NCBI GenBank assembly: GCA_017964465.1
Contig: JAGCRY010000198.1
Coordinates: 1 to 40,143, forward strand
Length of the DNA stretch: 40,143 bases
Source: Bacteroidales bacterium
GTDB lineage: Bacteria > Bacteroidota > Bacteroidia > Bacteroidales > UBA3824
Reading direction: 5' to 3'
In this document: in pieces, positions 8,078 through 16,709 of the stretch
Numbering within the stretch: position 1 is the first letter of the stretch
Layout of the letters: each line of letters begins with the position of its first letter
Translations under genes and position numbers: made by a program
The notes under the pieces: generated by a model
The model's database searches: none
What the model saw: the letters and a program-made list of their open reading frames with translations, nothing else
Told to the model about the DNA's origin: nothing

Positions 8078-8545
8078 ATGACAAGACATTTTCTATATCC
8101 GTCCACGATGTTCGCATCGGCACAGCCAGCCGAGGTCACGACGATACTCGGTTCGTGTGTTGCGGTGTGTCTCTGGGACAGATATCTTGGCATCGGCGGC
8201 ATCAACCATTATATGCTCCCTACGTGGAACGGCATGGAACTCGCCTCGCCTAAGTATGGCAACATCGCCATCGAGAGGCTGACGGAACGTATGTTGCAGT
8301 TAGGATGCAAGAAGAACAACCTCGTCGCCAAGGTTTTTGGCGGGGGCGAAGTGATTACGGTTTCGTCTTCTACCATGCACATCGGCGAACGCAACATCAT
8401 GGTTGCCGAGGAGATGCTGTCGGAACGTAACATCCCGATTATCGGACGCTCGACAGGCGGCAAGAACGGGAGGAAAATCATATTCAACACACATACCGGC
8501 GAGGTGCTGCAGTGCTACATAAAAAACAGCATGGGAGGCAGATGA
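8078..8545 (+). CDS. cheD: Chemoreceptor glutamine deamidase CheD
   Basis: This is a 155-residue enzyme that deamidates receptor glutamines to glutamates. The catalytic triad pattern known for CheD is present: T21 and C27 in TTILGSCVAVCLWD, and H44 in GGINHYMLP. Further family features are VFGGGEV at about 104-110 and RSTGGKNGRKIIFNTHTG near the C-terminus. It stands between the kinase-like gene and cheB. CheD usually works on methyl-accepting proteins and, in some bacteria, with CheC; no cheC is visible here. Confidence 0.95.
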   Translation: MTRHFLYPSTMFASAQPAEVTTILGSCVAVCLWDRYLGIGGINHYMLPTWNGMELASPKYGNIAIERLTERMLQLGCKKNNLVAKVFGGGEVITVSSSTMHIGERNIMVAEEMLSERNIPIIGRSTGGKNGRKIIFNTHTGEVLQCYIKNSMGGR

Positions 8546-8563
8546 AGCCTTTAGCCGGCATGA

Positions 8564-9670
<1,107 letters not shown>

Positions 9671-9741
9671 TACAAACAAAAAATGGTATTTAAATTGTAA
9701 TAATATAATAACACAAACATTAAACATAAGGAAAACAGATC

Positions 9742-10104
9742 ATGGGTAAACGTAAAGTATTAGTTGTGGACGACATTTTTGCCAACCAGTTTCTTCTGGC
9801 TTCCATGCTTGAGGAGATGGACTGCAACATCCGCACAGCGTCAAATGGACAGGAGGCCATTGATGCGCTCGCCGGCGAAAATTTTGATATCATATTCATG
9901 GATATCGAGATGCCGGTGATGAACGGCATTGAAGCGACCAAGAAACTGAAAGCGGATCCACGGTACAGTAAGATACCCGTGATTGCCCTCACGGCGCACA
10001 ACCTTGAGGAGTTTACTGAAATGTTTGCGGACACAGGTTTCGACGGGTTGCTTGAAAAACCATACTCGTGCGAAGGCATCTCCGAAGTTTTGACTAAATT
10101 TTAA
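9742..10104 (+). CDS. Second CheY-like response regulator
   Basis: This is a 120-residue stand-alone receiver. The acidic pair is D10-D11 (VLVVDDIFANQ), the phospho-acceptor is D54 (FMDIEMPVMNG), the switch threonine lies in ALTAHN, and K106 is in LEKPYS. The motif pattern (FANQFLL, EMPVMNGIEATKKL) is closer to receivers fused to hybrid kinases than to the first CheY of this operon, so the two are not recent duplicates. It lies 14 bases before the GAF/PAS sensor gene and may be its partner. Confidence 0.9.
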   Translation: MGKRKVLVVDDIFANQFLLASMLEEMDCNIRTASNGQEAIDALAGENFDIIFMDIEMPVMNGIEATKKLKADPRYSKIPVIALTAHNLEEFTEMFADTGFDGLLEKPYSCEGISEVLTKF

Positions 10105-10118
10105 AATCCCGTTGGCGT

Positions 10119-12404
10119 ATGAAAAAGAAAACGCAAAATAACGCCGCTTATTCCTATACCGTGATGGGACTCCTGATCGGGTTGGGCTTTATGGCTATAA
10201 TCGTGTTCCTGGAACTCGTTTTTCAAGGCAAGCCGATAACATTTGAGCTTGTGGTTGAAGCGTTCAGGGACAGTCCCACCATGTGGATATATTTGGTTTT
10301 GCCATTCCTGTTCGCCGCATTTGGATATTATGCGGGGCATGAGTTGCAACACCGCATCGACGACCTCAGCAATGACATCGCCAACGAACAGTCAAAGTCG
10401 AGGATGATTTTCGACTTCGTTGAGAAGATGCGACAGGGACAGACTGACGTCCAGTATGATGTGCGCGAGGGCGATGAAATCGGTAAGTCACTCATTAACC
10501 TCCGTGACGAATTGAAGCGTTCACAGGAAGAGGAAAACATCCGTAAGAACGAAGACAAAGAACGACACTGGATTACAGAAGGTATGGCGAAGTTCGGTGC
10601 AATCCTCCGTGAAAACATCGGTGACCTCGACAAACTTTCAAATGAGGTTGTCATGAACCTCGTTCAGTATGTCAATGCTCAACAGGCGGGCTTCTTCATT
10701 CTCGCCGAGAAGGAAGACGGCACAAAATATTTCAAGATGACCGCGTCCTACGCATACGGTCGTAAAAAGTTCCCTGACGGCTCGATAGAGTGGGGCGAGG
10801 GACTTGTCGGTGCGTGTGCATTAGAGCAGAAGACCATTTTCATAAAGGAAACAAAGGACGACTACGTAAAAATCACCTCTGGTCTCGGCAAGAGCAATCC
10901 GCGAAGCTTGGTGATTGTGCCGCTCAAATTCAATGATGAGATCTACGGCGTTATGGAACTTGCGTCGTTCATCAAGTACCAACCGTTTGAGATTGAGTTT
11001 ATTGAACGTGTGGCTGAATCCATTGCATCGACAATCTCCACAGTCAATATCAACATCCGTACTGCACAACTCCTCAAAGAGTCTCAGGAACAGGCGGAAG
11101 CGATGGTGCACCAGGAGGAGGAGATGCGTAAAAACATGGACGCCCTCAAGCATACGCAGATTGAGGCTGCGCGTCAGAGTGAACAGTTCATCAGTTTTAC
11201 GAACTCTGTGAACCACACCATGATACGTGCCGAATATACTGTGGATGGCTTCCTTACATACGCAAACCAGAAGTTCCTCACGAAACTCGGCTACACAAGT
11301 TCGTCCGAAATTGAAGGCAAGCATATTTCTATGTTCATTTCCGACAAGGATCGTGCATGGTTCAACGACCTGTGGCAGAACCTCGCCTCTGGTGGCAAGC
11401 ACTTTGAGGGTGACATGAAGCATGTAACAAAGACCGGCACCGATGTATGGACGATGGCGACTTATGTGTCGGTGCGTGACCACAAGCACAATCCCGTCAA
11501 GATTCTTTTCCTCGGTATTGATATCACCGAGAGCAAAAAGGAAAGCCTCGACTACAAGGGTCAGATCGACGCCCTCAACCGTTCAACAATGAAGGCTGAA
11601 TATGGTCCTGACGGTCGTGTGCTCGAAATGAACAACAAACTTAAAGAAACGCTCCTTTACACTCCCGAAGAACTTAAAAAACGCACTATTTTCAACTTCC
11701 TCACTGCGTCTGACCTTGAAGATTTCAAGCTCATCTGGAAAAACATCATCAACGGTGTGCCTTTCGAGGGTCGTCATAAGTGGATAATGAAGACTGGTGA
11801 AGAGCGTTGGTTCCAAGGCACTTACACCGTCGTTCACGATATGTATGGTGAACCTGCAAAGATTGTCTTCATCGGCAACGACATCACCGACCAGATACGC
11901 ATCGAGGAGAAGAACCGTGAATACATGGCTACACTCCGCGAACAGGAGCAGAAGTTACAGCAGTCGCAGGTTGAACTCTCTAAGAAACTCAAAGAAGCCC
12001 GCGAGGAAGTCAAATCGCAGTTTATTGAGGTGGAAATCGTCAAGAACCTCAGCGACAAGACTTTGGAAGGACTTTTGGATGCTGTTGTTACCATCAATCA
12101 GGACAACAAGATTACACTCTTCAACCGAGCTGCCGAAGAACTTTGGGGCATTTCGCGCAACAATGTACTTCAGCACGACATCTCGGAACTCCTGCCCACT
12201 GATAACATCTCTGCCGATGACAGCTACCTCGGCAACTTCTTCCGCGCAGGTGACAAGACTCTTGTCGGCAAGCGTACTGAGGTGTTCATCATCGACAAAA
12301 ATGGCGAATCCATCAACGTGCTTGTTACCCTTGCGGCGGCTACACGCGGTGAACGCTCCACTCTCACGGCATTCATCCAGAAGATTGAAGTGGAATTGTT
12401 CTAA
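10119..12404 (+). CDS. Membrane sensor with GAF and three PAS domains, no catalytic or MCP output
   Basis: The 761-residue protein has two membrane helices (about 14-36 and 54-73) enclosing only a short loop. A HAMP-like and coiled segment (about 75-150), a GAF domain (about 170-310), a coiled coil (315-355) and PAS domains at about 365-470, 490-592 and 645-757 follow, with another coiled coil at 593-640. The first two PAS domains resemble those of PAS-bearing chemoreceptors (GYTSSSEIEGKHISMF; the pattern LGIDITE ends the domain). No kinase, cyclase or methyl-accepting hairpin follows, and the protein ends directly after the third PAS. It may sense a cytosolic or membrane signal and act through protein contacts. 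It ends two bases before prmC, so the two are translationally coupled. Confidence 0.85.
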   Translation: MKKKTQNNAAYSYTVMGLLIGLGFMAIIVFLELVFQGKPITFELVVEAFRDSPTMWIYLVLPFLFAAFGYYAGHELQHRIDDLSNDIANEQSKSRMIFDFVEKMRQGQTDVQYDVREGDEIGKSLINLRDELKRSQEEENIRKNEDKERHWITEGMAKFGAILRENIGDLDKLSNEVVMNLVQYVNAQQAGFFILAEKEDGTKYFKMTASYAYGRKKFPDGSIEWGEGLVGACALEQKTIFIKETKDDYVKITSGLGKSNPRSLVIVPLKFNDEIYGVMELASFIKYQPFEIEFIERVAESIASTISTVNINIRTAQLLKESQEQAEAMVHQEEEMRKNMDALKHTQIEAARQSEQFISFTNSVNHTMIRAEYTVDGFLTYANQKFLTKLGYTSSSEIEGKHISMFISDKDRAWFNDLWQNLASGGKHFEGDMKHVTKTGTDVWTMATYVSVRDHKHNPVKILFLGIDITESKKESLDYKGQIDALNRSTMKAEYGPDGRVLEMNNKLKETLLYTPEELKKRTIFNFLTASDLEDFKLIWKNIINGVPFEGRHKWIMKTGEERWFQGTYTVVHDMYGEPAKIVFIGNDITDQIRIEEKNREYMATLREQEQKLQQSQVELSKKLKEAREEVKSQFIEVEIVKNLSDKTLEGLLDAVVTINQDNKITLFNRAAEELWGISRNNVLQHDISELLPTDNISADDSYLGNFFRAGDKTLVGKRTEVFIIDKNGESINVLVTLAAATRGERSTLTAFIQKIEVELF

Positions 12405-12406
12405 CA

Positions 12407-13273
12407 ATGACATTATCAGAATTATACACCCATATCAAAAATTCGCTTACGGCACAATTTCCCGACCCAAAGGAGCGGGGGATTGTGTCGCGGTGTATTG
12501 TGGGCGGTGTTACGGGTTTGGACGGTAATGAGTGCATCCTGCATCCCGACCGCCGTGTAGAAATTGACAATACAGCCGTCAATAATATTATAAAACGAAT
12601 CAGCGACCACGAGCCGTTGGAATACGTATTCAATTCGGCGCAATTCATTGACATTGAATTATATACCAATTCCAATGTATTGATACCGCGCCCTGAGACT
12701 GAGGAATTGGCATTGAAAATAGTTGGCGAAATACAAGCGCGGCTTCAACGTGACAATAGGGGGGGGGACAAGCCTATTTCTATCCTTGACATTGGCACGG
12801 GCAGCGGCTGTATTCCTGTTTATCTCGCCACCAAATTCCCAGGTTGCCAATTTTCCGCCATCGACATCAGCGACGACGCCCTCGCCACCGCCCGCAGCAA
12901 CGCGGAACGCCACGGTTGCAACATCAATTTTATCAAGGCGGATATTCTTGATTATCAGACATCTGCAATGTTTGACATCATTGTGTCCAATCCGCCATAC
13001 GTGTTGGAATCCGAGAAGGCATTGATGCAGTCCAATGTACTTGATTATGAGCCTGATACGGCACTTTTTGTTCCTGACGACGACCCTTTGAAATTTTACC
13101 GCGCCATCAGTAAGTTTGCTGTTGGACATTTGAACGATGGCGGCAAGTTGTATTTTGAAACCAACGAAAAGTTCGGCGTTGAAACGGCAGAATTGATGCG
13201 TAGTTGCGGTTTGCAGGAGGTAGAAGTGATAAAAGATTTGTTCGATAAGGATAGGTTTGTTGTAGGGATGTAA
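12407..13273 (+). CDS. prmC: Release factor glutamine methyltransferase PrmC (HemK)
   Basis: This is a 288-residue SAM-dependent enzyme that methylates the GGQ glutamine of release factors RF1 and RF2. The N-terminal helical domain (about 1-90) leads to VLIPRPETEEL, a conserved substrate-binding segment. The SAM site is DIGTGSGCIPVYL (128-140) and the catalytic NPPY lies at 195-198. It is coupled to the GAF/PAS sensor gene by a two-base gap, although its own role is in translation. A run of nine G bases lies inside the gene at 12759-12767. Confidence 0.93.
   Translation: MTLSELYTHIKNSLTAQFPDPKERGIVSRCIVGGVTGLDGNECILHPDRRVEIDNTAVNNIIKRISDHEPLEYVFNSAQFIDIELYTNSNVLIPRPETEELALKIVGEIQARLQRDNRGGDKPISILDIGTGSGCIPVYLATKFPGCQFSAIDISDDALATARSNAERHGCNINFIKADILDYQTSAMFDIIVSNPPYVLESEKALMQSNVLDYEPDTALFVPDDDPLKFYRAISKFAVGHLNDGGKLYFETNEKFGVETAELMRSCGLQEVEVIKDLFDKDRFVVGM
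12759..12767 (+). repeat. Nine-G homopolymer inside prmC
   Basis: Nine consecutive G bases code for part of Arg-Gly-Gly-Asp in the loop before the SAM site of PrmC. Such tracts are prone to slippage. Loss or gain of one base would truncate PrmC. Confidence 0.8.
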
Positions 13274-13277
13274 AGCC

Positions 13278-13363
13278 TATATCCCCCGATTTTGTCAAAA
13301 AAGTACGAATTATATCCCCTGATTTTGTCAAAAAGTTGCGAATTATATCCCCTGATTTTGACA
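13278..13363. repeat. 33-bp tandem repeat, about 2.6 copies
   Basis: Units at 13278-13310 and 13311-13343 and a partial third from 13344 share the core TATATCCCC(T/C)GATTTTG followed by TCAAAAA and GCGAAT-like ends. The copies are contiguous with no spacers. The block fills the gap between prmC and the zinc-ribbon gene and ends just before that gene's predicted -7 box. No coding function is evident. Confidence 0.85.
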
Positions 13364-13370
13364 TTTTTTT

Positions 13371-13378
13371 TATCTTTG
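13371..13378 (+). promoter_or_regulatory. -7 promoter element of the zinc-ribbon gene
   Basis: TATCTTTG matches TAnnTTTG exactly, 24 bases before ATG 13403. No TTTG stands at the normal distance upstream, where the tandem repeat lies, so the repeat may replace or modulate the -33 half. Confidence 0.5.
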
Positions 13379-13402
13379 TAGCATCTAAAATTCATCACCA
13401 TT

Positions 13403-14521
13403 ATGGCTGTATCAAAACATATCATCGACCTCGTTAACCTCGCGCTGCAAGACCGTGTGCTGACCTTCACGGAGCGGCAAACCATCGTACAGACCGCCAT
13501 TAACGAAGGTGTGTCGGAGGCAGAAATCAATGCCGTCTTGGACAATATGCTCGCACAGCGGCTCAAGAGTTATTCCAAGGAGCAACTCAAACGCTGCCCG
13601 TCGTGCGGCGCACAGATTCCGCTGCTTTCGGAAGACTGTTTCTTCTGTGGCGCAAAGTTGGAAAAGTCTGCTCCTTCCGCCGTGCCTCCGCCCTACAATG
13701 TCACAGGTGCTGACGCCGACATCATCCGCGCCGAAAACATCCGTACCGAACAGGAGGAAATCAACATCAAAAACTGTCCCGACTGCGGCGCACCGTTTCC
13801 GCTGATGAGCAATGTCTGCACACATTGCGGACACGTGTTGCACGCCCGCAGGGAGTCGGAGTTCAATATCAAAAATCTTATTACTAACATTGCCGGCAGC
13901 ATCTATACCATGCAAAACTCTTACAAGCCTACATTTGCGGATGTCTTGAAATTCAACAAAGGCATTATGACACTTCTTTTGGGCTTGTTCTGTTTTATGG
14001 TAGGATGGTCGTATCCTGGCGATTTTGGCGAAATAGTGACGGTTGGAGGCTTTTTTGTGGGGTTGGTAGGAATCATGTTGCAAGTATTTTTACGGCCCGA
14101 AAACAGCGCAGATGCCGAGGCGATAAACAAAACCATCAATTTGAAAAAAGTTGCTTACTTCGTGTCCAACCTTGTGGATCGTGCAATTGATGGTGCGGCA
14201 AATGCCCTAAGCAAAACGAACTCTGTCAATACTAAACATCCAAATGTTGACAGCTCCGTTTCGCCCGTTACAGCTGCCGACGAGGTGTATTATCAGGCAT
14301 TGTGTGACCATAATATGTACATAAGGCTCACAAAATCAATATACGGCGATAATTCAGAAGCGAACAATTTCATTTCGCAACTTGGTGCCGAAATCCAAAA
14401 GGCAGAACAAATCCGCCGTCGCAACAGCAACAAGCTGATGCTGATTGTGGTATCTGTGATAGCCCTCGGTGTAATTTTGATTATGTTACACGCAGCCTTT
14501 ACTACATACGATTTTAAGTAG
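13403..14521 (+). CDS. Double zinc-ribbon membrane protein of unknown function
   Basis: The 372-residue protein has an N-terminal helical region (1-60). Two four-cysteine zinc ribbons follow at about 65-85 (CPSCGAQIP...CFFCGAKLE) and 126-150 (CPDCGAPFP...CTHCGHVLH). After them come a hydrophobic pair at about 190-235 (GIMTLLLGLFCFMVGW, then the FFVGLVGIMLQVF region), a soluble stretch, and a C-terminal membrane helix at about 348-367. The zinc ribbons would face the cytoplasm. No enzyme motif is seen. It is followed 10 bases later by a shorter membrane protein with the same hydrophobic-pair, soluble, C-terminal-helix layout, so the two probably act together. Function unknown. Confidence 0.75.
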   Translation: MAVSKHIIDLVNLALQDRVLTFTERQTIVQTAINEGVSEAEINAVLDNMLAQRLKSYSKEQLKRCPSCGAQIPLLSEDCFFCGAKLEKSAPSAVPPPYNVTGADADIIRAENIRTEQEEINIKNCPDCGAPFPLMSNVCTHCGHVLHARRESEFNIKNLITNIAGSIYTMQNSYKPTFADVLKFNKGIMTLLLGLFCFMVGWSYPGDFGEIVTVGGFFVGLVGIMLQVFLRPENSADAEAINKTINLKKVAYFVSNLVDRAIDGAANALSKTNSVNTKHPNVDSSVSPVTAADEVYYQALCDHNMYIRLTKSIYGDNSEANNFISQLGAEIQKAEQIRRRNSNKLMLIVVSVIALGVILIMLHAAFTTYDFK

Positions 14522-14531
14522 TCATAATTAA

Positions 14532-15032
14532 ATGAATACAGACATGCAAAACAACGATTCTACCATATTGAGCGGTATTTCCGACAAGGCGGCTTTTCAG
14601 GATGCCGTCAAGAAAATTGAGAGCGAGCTTACAGCATACAAAAAGTCGTTTCCCAAGAATTTTGGCGAGGGTATCAAAAGCAAGCTTTCACCGATGTGCC
14701 TCGCGTATGCCGTCTATTGCTTTGTCATTTGCGGCGTATCGAATACCCACTTTCATGCAATGATGGCGGCGTTTGTGACGATACCGATGCTTTTGTGCGC
14801 GTATTTCCTTAGGTACAAGCCTGCAGAAAACAATAGGGACACAATCAATCAGATTCGTCAGTCGCTCAAAAAATATGAAGATTATCCCGACGTACAAAAG
14901 TATGCGGCGGAATTGGACATTGAGCTTACGCGCAGCGAGGCTGGAAAAAATGGTTACAAAAACAAGGCAAACATCGTTTTTTATATATTCATTGCCGTGC
15001 TTGTTGGTTTGATGGTGTCGGAGTTTTTTTAA
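14532..15032 (+). CDS. Small membrane protein, partner of the zinc-ribbon protein
   Basis: This is a 166-residue protein with a polar N-terminus (1-50), a hydrophobic pair at about 56-97 (MCLAYAVYCFVICGV and MMAAFVTIPMLLCAYFL), a charged segment and a C-terminal membrane helix (IVFYIFIAVLVGLMV). The segment after the hydrophobic pair, RYKPAENNRDTINQIRQ, is similar in place and character to RPENSADAEAINKTI in the preceding protein. The two may be distant paralogues, this one without zinc ribbons. It overlaps the convergent gene at 15029-15622 by four bases at the stop codons. No known family was recognised. Confidence 0.7.
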   Translation: MNTDMQNNDSTILSGISDKAAFQDAVKKIESELTAYKKSFPKNFGEGIKSKLSPMCLAYAVYCFVICGVSNTHFHAMMAAFVTIPMLLCAYFLRYKPAENNRDTINQIRQSLKKYEDYPDVQKYAAELDIELTRSEAGKNGYKNKANIVFYIFIAVLVGLMVSEFF

Positions 15033-15622
15033 TCTTGCTCGCCGTGATATGGGTTGACGCGGGGCTTGGATTTCGGGCATTTGTCGAGCGTGAAATCCGC
15101 CGCCTTGCATACCGCGTCGTTGAACACCTGCACCGCGTCCATGAAGCCGTCGGGCATACGTCCGCCATTAAACTCCATAAAAAACTTCTCTCCCGTCGAG
15201 AAACTTGCACTGATGAAAAACTCCGTGATTGGCGGCAGTCCGTTTACATAGACATTCCAATCGTTGAATTTTAACAATCCGCTCTCCTTCAACGCTTTGG
15301 TGAGGGGCTGGATGGTCTTGGCGTCGTTTTTTATGTTAAATTTGTAACTGTCGTAGCCCCTTTCGCGGGCGATAGAGCCGTTGAATGAAGTATCGTCCAA
15401 GCGGATGCTGTATTGAACGATTGAGGGCTGTTCGTTGTAGTATTCGTCGTAAAAATTGCAATAAATACTTGTCAACTCGCCTTTGACGTTTTCGATGGGC
15501 TTGGTGTTTTGATTGTTGCTGCGGTAGCCGCCGCATACTGGTGTGTCCATATTGTCGTTTTGAGCGTTGCCGCCTGCAATGGATGACAGCAGGAGCAACA
15601 GGGTTAGCAATCGTGTTTTCAT
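15029..15622 (-). CDS. Secreted protein of unknown function
   Basis: The 197-residue protein starts with a signal peptide, MKTRLLTLLLLLSSIAGG, probably cut after NAQ at about residue 21. The mature part is mixed alpha/beta with regions such as ITEFFISASFSTGEKFFMEF and four cysteines, which may form disulphides in the periplasm. There is no lipobox or membrane helix after the signal. No family was recognised. It converges on the small membrane protein gene with overlapping stops. Confidence 0.7.
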   Translation of the reverse strand: MKTRLLTLLLLLSSIAGGNAQNDNMDTPVCGGYRSNNQNTKPIENVKGELTSIYCNFYDEYYNEQPSIVQYSIRLDDTSFNGSIARERGYDSYKFNIKNDAKTIQPLTKALKESGLLKFNDWNVYVNGLPPITEFFISASFSTGEKFFMEFNGGRMPDGFMDAVQVFNDAVCKAADFTLDKCPKSKPRVNPYHGEQD

Positions 15623-15647
15623 AATTAATTCGGGTTAATTTTTGCTT

Positions 15648-15655
15648 CAAAGATA
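15648..15655 (-). promoter_or_regulatory. -7 promoter element of the secreted-protein gene
   Basis: On the minus strand TATCTTTG fits the Bacteroidota -7 consensus, 26 bases before ATG 15622. No TTTG is found at the -33 distance, where the terminator hairpin of the previous gene lies. Confidence 0.45.
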
Positions 15656-15670
15656 ATATTGTTTTACGAA

Positions 15671-15718
15671 AAAACCACGAAATCCATTGGAAAATTTTCC
15701 GTGGGATTTCGTGGTTTT
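15671..15718 (-). terminator. Terminator hairpin behind the DUF4878-like gene
   Basis: A perfect 15-bp inverted repeat (15671-15685 with 15704-15718) encloses a loop that itself contains the palindrome GGAAAATTTTCC. On the minus strand the stem ends in TTTTTT, as in an intrinsic terminator. It lies 24 bases after the stop at 15742. Confidence 0.75.
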
Positions 15719-15741
15719 ATGATTGGGGGTGGAAAAGTAGA

Positions 15742-16125
15742 TTACTTGTTCTTCACTTTCCAGCCACTGTCGGTCTTTACGAGCGGAGCTTCTTTCTCTT
15801 CGATTACTTGGCCGTCCATGAGCAACTGGTACTTGACGGTAGCGGTCTTGCCATCGGCGGCAATCTGTTCGCTGAGCACTTTGAGCTTCATGCTTGCTCT
15901 GATTTTGTCAGCCTCAGGAGAAGATGCTTCTTCCTTTATAGATTGGAGCTCTTCGTCGGTGATGCCCTCAGTGATTGCCTTTAAGGTGTTGATGTCGCCA
16001 GTCATTGAGGCATTGAAGGACTTCTCAAATACCTGAGACGGAGTGTCGCCACTGCCGCCGCCACAGGATACCATCATCACGGCGTATACCATCAACGCCA
16101 CGATTGCAGAAATGATTCTTTTCAT
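15742..16125 (-). CDS. DUF4878-like lipoprotein
   Basis: This is a 127-residue lipoprotein. The signal peptide has a lipobox at VMMVSC with the lipidated Cys at about 21, followed by GGGSG. The remainder (SQVFEKSFNASMTGDINTL, then TVKYQLLMDGQVIEEKEAP and TDSGWKVKNK) resembles the NTF2-like DUF4878 fold: one helical region packed on a curved sheet, ending in a W-K-V strand. Such proteins are common in Bacteroidota envelopes without a known role. It has its own promoter and terminator, so it is probably a single-gene unit. Confidence 0.75.
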   Translation of the reverse strand: MKRIISAIVALMVYAVMMVSCGGGSGDTPSQVFEKSFNASMTGDINTLKAITEGITDEELQSIKEEASSPEADKIRASMKLKVLSEQIAADGKTATVKYQLLMDGQVIEEKEAPLVKTDSGWKVKNK

Positions 16126-16200
16126 AATTAGAAAATGTGTTTAATTAGTGTAAATGTTAATTGTCTTTGTCTTGGCTTCGATGTGAAACCTTAACGGTGG

Positions 16201-16233
16201 CAAAGTTATGCAATATTTTTTAATTGTTGCAAA
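16201..16233 (-). promoter_or_regulatory. Promoter of the DUF4878-like gene
   Basis: On the minus strand TTTG (16230-16233), a 21-base spacer and TAACTTTG (16201-16208) match the Bacteroidota promoter pattern. The leader to ATG 16125 is about 70 bases. Confidence 0.6.
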
Positions 16234-16321
16234 TTTTTGTGAATAAAAAATGCAATTATTAATACTATTCAGGTGGTTTGCTGCGTTTTCCAGTCAAATT
16301 ATCCCCAAAAACACATCAATT

Positions 16322-16641
16322 ATGGAAAGGATTACTAAAAAAATCCTCTTAATTTTCGTTCTGTTGTTTGCTGTGGTGGATGCTTTCGCCGACATGGAGC
16401 CCAAAGTGATAGACCGCTGGGTGACCGAGCCTATGCTTGAAGAGAATGAAAAGGTGATAATAGAGTATGTATTTGAGAATCCAGAGTCATTGACGATGAA
16501 TTTCTATACTGAAAAATAATTACTCCTCCCGAGTACACTTCAAGCGACCAAACTCCTCCCGAGCCGAATAATGCTGCCTCTCCCGAATCCAATACAAGCG
16601 ACAATTCTACAAATCGGGAATCCGACACCATTGCAAAATAA
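16322..16641 (+). pseudogene. Small secreted-protein gene interrupted by a one-base shift
   Basis: ATG 16322 opens a 65-residue frame with a signal peptide (MERITKKILLIFVLLFAV, then VDAFA) and a short mature part ending FYTEK at a TAA (16517-16519). If one A is added to the A5 run at 16512-16516, or the ribosome slips back one base on AAA, the frame continues as IITPPEYTSSDQTPPEPNN to TAA 16639-16641. The tail is Pro/Ser/Thr/Asn-rich, fits a secreted protein, and uses a repeated PPE motif. The whole product would be about 106 residues. Either the gene is broken, the tract is phase-variable or slippage-dependent, or the base is a sequence error. A longer start at 16250 is in frame but adds a second hydrophobic stretch and is unlikely. 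Confidence 0.55.
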
Positions 16642-16645
16642 AAAA

Positions 16646-16677
16646 GAGGCTGTCTAAACAACTTTTTAGACAGCCTC
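16646..16677. terminator. Bidirectional terminator
   Basis: A perfect 13-bp stem (16646-16658 with 16665-16677) with a six-base loop is flanked by A-rich sequence before and CTTTTTG after. It can stop the small secreted-protein gene on the plus strand and the cstA-like gene on the minus strand. Confidence 0.85.
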
Positions 16678-16709
16678 CTTTTTGTAGGAATGGGGTTGTA
16701 AACGATTTA

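Noticed and set aside
10119-12404. Methyl-accepting chemotaxis protein
   Set aside because: The conserved receptor tip hairpin and methylation helices are absent; only GAF and PAS domains follow the membrane helices.
11797-12528. 243-codon frame overlapping the end of the GAF/PAS gene and the start of prmC
   Set aside because: The translation is Ser/Arg-rich out-of-frame sequence, and both overlapped genes have strong motifs in their own frames.
13278-13363. CRISPR array
   Set aside because: The units are directly contiguous, without unique spacers, and no cas gene is in the window.
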